In this document: in pieces, positions 61,291-64,000 of the stretch
Position numbering within the stretch: position 1 is the stretch's first letter
Layout: each line of letters opens with the position of its first letter
Notes under the pieces: model-generated
The model's database searches: none
Told to the model about the DNA's origin: nothing
The model's input: only the letters and a program-made list of their open reading frames with translations
Position numbers and translations under genes: made by a program
DNA from: Glandiceps talaboti
Taxonomy: Eukaryota > Hemichordata > Enteropneusta > Spengelidae
Assembly: GCF_964340395.1 (NCBI RefSeq)
Contig: NC_135565.1
Span: 7,009,142-7,073,141 of the forward strand
Reading direction: 5' to 3'
DNA length: 64,000 bases

Positions 61291-64000
61291 TATACTATAG
61301 TATAATAGAGTATAGTAGAGTATATGGTATATGGTATAGTGTCGTGTAGTATAGTATAGTATAGTATGGTATAATATACTAGTATATGGAATATAGTATA
61401 GCATAGAGTAGGTTATAGTATAGCATACTATAGCATACCTATACTATTGTATATAGTATATAGTCAAGCATAGTATCATATAAAATTAGTATAGTATAGT
61501 ATAGTATAGTATAGTCAAGTATAGTATCGTATAAAATTAGTATAGTATAGTATAGTATAGTATAGTATAGTATAGTATAGTATAGTATAGGATAGTATAT
61601 TCTAGTATAGTATAGTATGGTACAATATAGTAGTGTATAGTAGAGTATATTGAATATAGCATAGTGTAGTGTTGCTTAGTATAGTATATAGGCAAGTGTA
61701 GTATATAGTATAATATAGTATATTATATAGTAGAGTATATAGTATAGTATAGTGTATCGTATATATTATAGCATAGGATAGTATTGTATAGTATATGGTA
61801 TATTATACTATACTGTACTATATAGTAGACTATGATATATACTATACACTGTACTATATAGTATACTACACTATATTATACTATATTATATACTATACTA
61901 TACTATATACTATAGTATACTATACTATACTATATATTATACTATGCTATATACTATATATTAAACTATACTGTACTGTACTATATACTACACTATGCTA
62001 TTAACTATGTATTTAACTATGCTATATACTATATACTATAATATACTAAACTAGACTATGCTATACTATATACTATACTAGACTGTACTATATACTATAC
62101 TAGACTATACTATACTAGACTATACTATGCTATGCTATACTATACTATATACTACACTACACTATACTATATACTCTACTCTAATATTCTATACTATACT
62201 ATTCTATACTATACTATATACTAGACTATGCCATATACTGTACTATATACTACACTATACTATACTATTCTATACTATACTATACTATATACTACACTAT
62301 GCTATATACTCGTGTACTATATACTATACTATATACTGTACTATATACTTGTCTTTACTATAAAATATATACTATAATATACAATACTATACTATATACT
62401 AGACTATACTATGCTATACTGTACTATATACTAGACTATGCTATATACTGTATACTGTACTATATATTTTAATATACTATATATGATAAACTATATTATA
62501 CTATACACTATACTATACAATATACACTGTACTATACTATACTATACTATGCTATATACTAGACTATACTATATACTATATTTTGTACTATATACTATAC
62601 TATACTGTACTATGCTATACTATACTATGCTATACTATACTATATACTATACTATATTATACTATACACTATACTGTACAATATACACTGTACTTTACTA
62701 TACTATACTATGATATATACTAGACTACGCTATATACTATATATTGTACTATATACTAGACTATACTATCTAATGTACTATATACTATGCTATACTATAC
62801 TATATACTACACTGCACTATACTATATACTCTACTCTAATATACTATGCTATTCTATACTATACTATATACTAGACTATGCTATATACTGTACTATATAC
62901 TACACTATACTTTACTATACTATACCATGCTATACTCTACTATATACTAAACTATGCTATATACTGTATACTGTACTATATATTATACTATACTATATAC
63001 TATAAACTATATTATACTATACACTATACTATACAATGCTATAAACTAGACTATGCTATATACTATATACTGTACTATATACTATACTATACTTTACTGT
63101 ACTATACTATATACCATACTATACTATATACTAGACTACACTATATACTATACTATGCTATATACTATATACTACACATTATACTATACTATACTATACT
63201 GTACTGTACTCTACTGTACTATACTATATTATACTATATTATACTGTACTATACTATACTATATAGTATAGTATACAATACTGTACTATACTATATACTA
63301 GACTATACTATATTCTGTACTATATATTATACTATACTATATTATACAATACTATGCTATACTATATTATGCTATACTATACTATACTAGACTATACTAT
63401 ACTATATACTATACTATACTATACTATACTATACTATACTATACTATACTGTATTATGCTATACTATACTATATACTAGACTATGCTATATAATATATTC
63501 TTTACTATATACTATACTATACTATACTATACTATAATATACTATACTATACTGCACTATATACTAGACTATGCTATATACTATACTATATACTACACTA
63601 TACTATACTATTCTATACTATATTATACTATATACTAGACTATGCTATATACTGTACTATATACTGTACTATATACTTGTGTTTACTATATACTATACTA
63701 TATACTATATACTAGACCATTCTATACTGTACTGTACTATATACTATACTATACTATACTATACGATACTATACTAAATACTAGACTACACTATATACTA
63801 TACTATGCTCTATACTATGTACCATACTATACTATACCATACTATATAGTATAGTATACAATACTATACTGTATTATACTATACTATACTAGACTATACT
63901 ATATTCTGTACTGTATATTATACTATACTATATTATACTATACTATGCTATATTATATTATGCTATGCTATACTATACTATATACTATATACTATACTAT

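Larger units (their letters stand above)
58441..64000. repeat. Degenerate pentanucleotide satellite (ACTAT)n/(ATAGT)n with strand switches
   Basis: Almost the whole 5.5 kb is built from ACTAT or its complement ATAGT, with substitutions such as ACTAG, GCTAT, ACTGT and ATACC. The sense changes repeatedly: ACTAT to about 58590, ATAGT to 59070, ACTAT to 59605, mainly ATAGT to 61800 with short reversals near 60300-60370, 60540-60620 and 60745-60830, then ACTAT to the window end with brief reversals near 63260 and 63850. Longer duplications are superimposed, for example 59925-60110 and 60110-60295. All Tyr/Ile/Leu-rich ORFs here are its translations. The array continues past the window. Confidence 0.95.

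Noticed and set aside
58372-63854. Many Tyr/Ile/Leu-rich ORFs up to 170 codons
   Set aside because: Artefacts of the ACTAT/ATAGT satellite. The composition is fully explained by the pentamer and no frame is favoured.
58441-64000. Telomere or telomere-like repeat at the window end
   Set aside because: The motif is ACTAT, not TTAGGG-like. It changes strand repeatedly and has no G-rich strand asymmetry.

Overview
The window is eukaryotic nuclear DNA. It is AT-rich and intron-bearing, and it is dominated by microsatellites, minisatellites, decayed non-LTR retrotransposons and short interspersed or foldback repeats. The one confident gene encodes a small secreted eight-cysteine peptide with a hevein-type chitin-binding domain. 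That gene, the CR1-type LINEs and the style of the repeats suggest a marine invertebrate, but the species cannot be settled from sequence alone. No operon, CRISPR array, tRNA or rRNA was seen. There is a 100-bp assembly gap at 35001-35100.

Layout. 0-5 kb: a (GA)n tract, then the chitin-binding peptide gene (TATA box near 706, noncoding exon, coding exons at 2324-2381 and 3995-4170, poly(A) signal at 4814). 5-25 kb: no confident gene. This part holds microsatellites, a diverged tandem at 8.9-9.7 kb, two copies of one interspersed repeat (12.35-13.05 and 14.81-16.76 kb, the second split by a 1.13-kb insertion), a four-copy tandem at 19 kb, a LINE scrap at 22.3 kb, and clusters of a palindromic 22-mer around a three-copy tandem at 22.5-24.7 kb. 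26-30 kb: a 126-codon minus-strand ORF with a basic head and an internal duplication, lying downstream of a 31-unit, about 96-bp minisatellite. 30-42 kb: sparse, with one possible first coding exon at 34540. 36-50 kb: three LINE remnants (42.5-44.0 minus, 45.7-46.1 plus, 46.3-47.5 minus) and a set of very small palindromic insertions flanked by direct repeats. 50.3-51.4 kb: a fourth LINE, minus strand. 51.45-55.66 kb: a 25-unit, 169-bp satellite. 58.44 kb to the end: a 5.5-kb degenerate ACTAT/ATAGT pentamer satellite that changes strand repeatedly at a conserved cassette and contains one non-satellite island.

The most interesting signal is a family of about 22-35-bp palindromes with ends like CATAGAC...GTCTAT. 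They are inserted with roughly 8-bp direct repeats. One has an empty paralogous site in this window, and another sits in frame inside a LINE reverse transcriptase and lies at the edge of a 292-bp tandem duplication. A larger 154-bp foldback with a 9-bp target duplication lies at 48.8 kb. Separately, the two large minisatellites, otherwise unrelated, share the 11-mer CAGCCATTTTG, which resembles a YY1 site.
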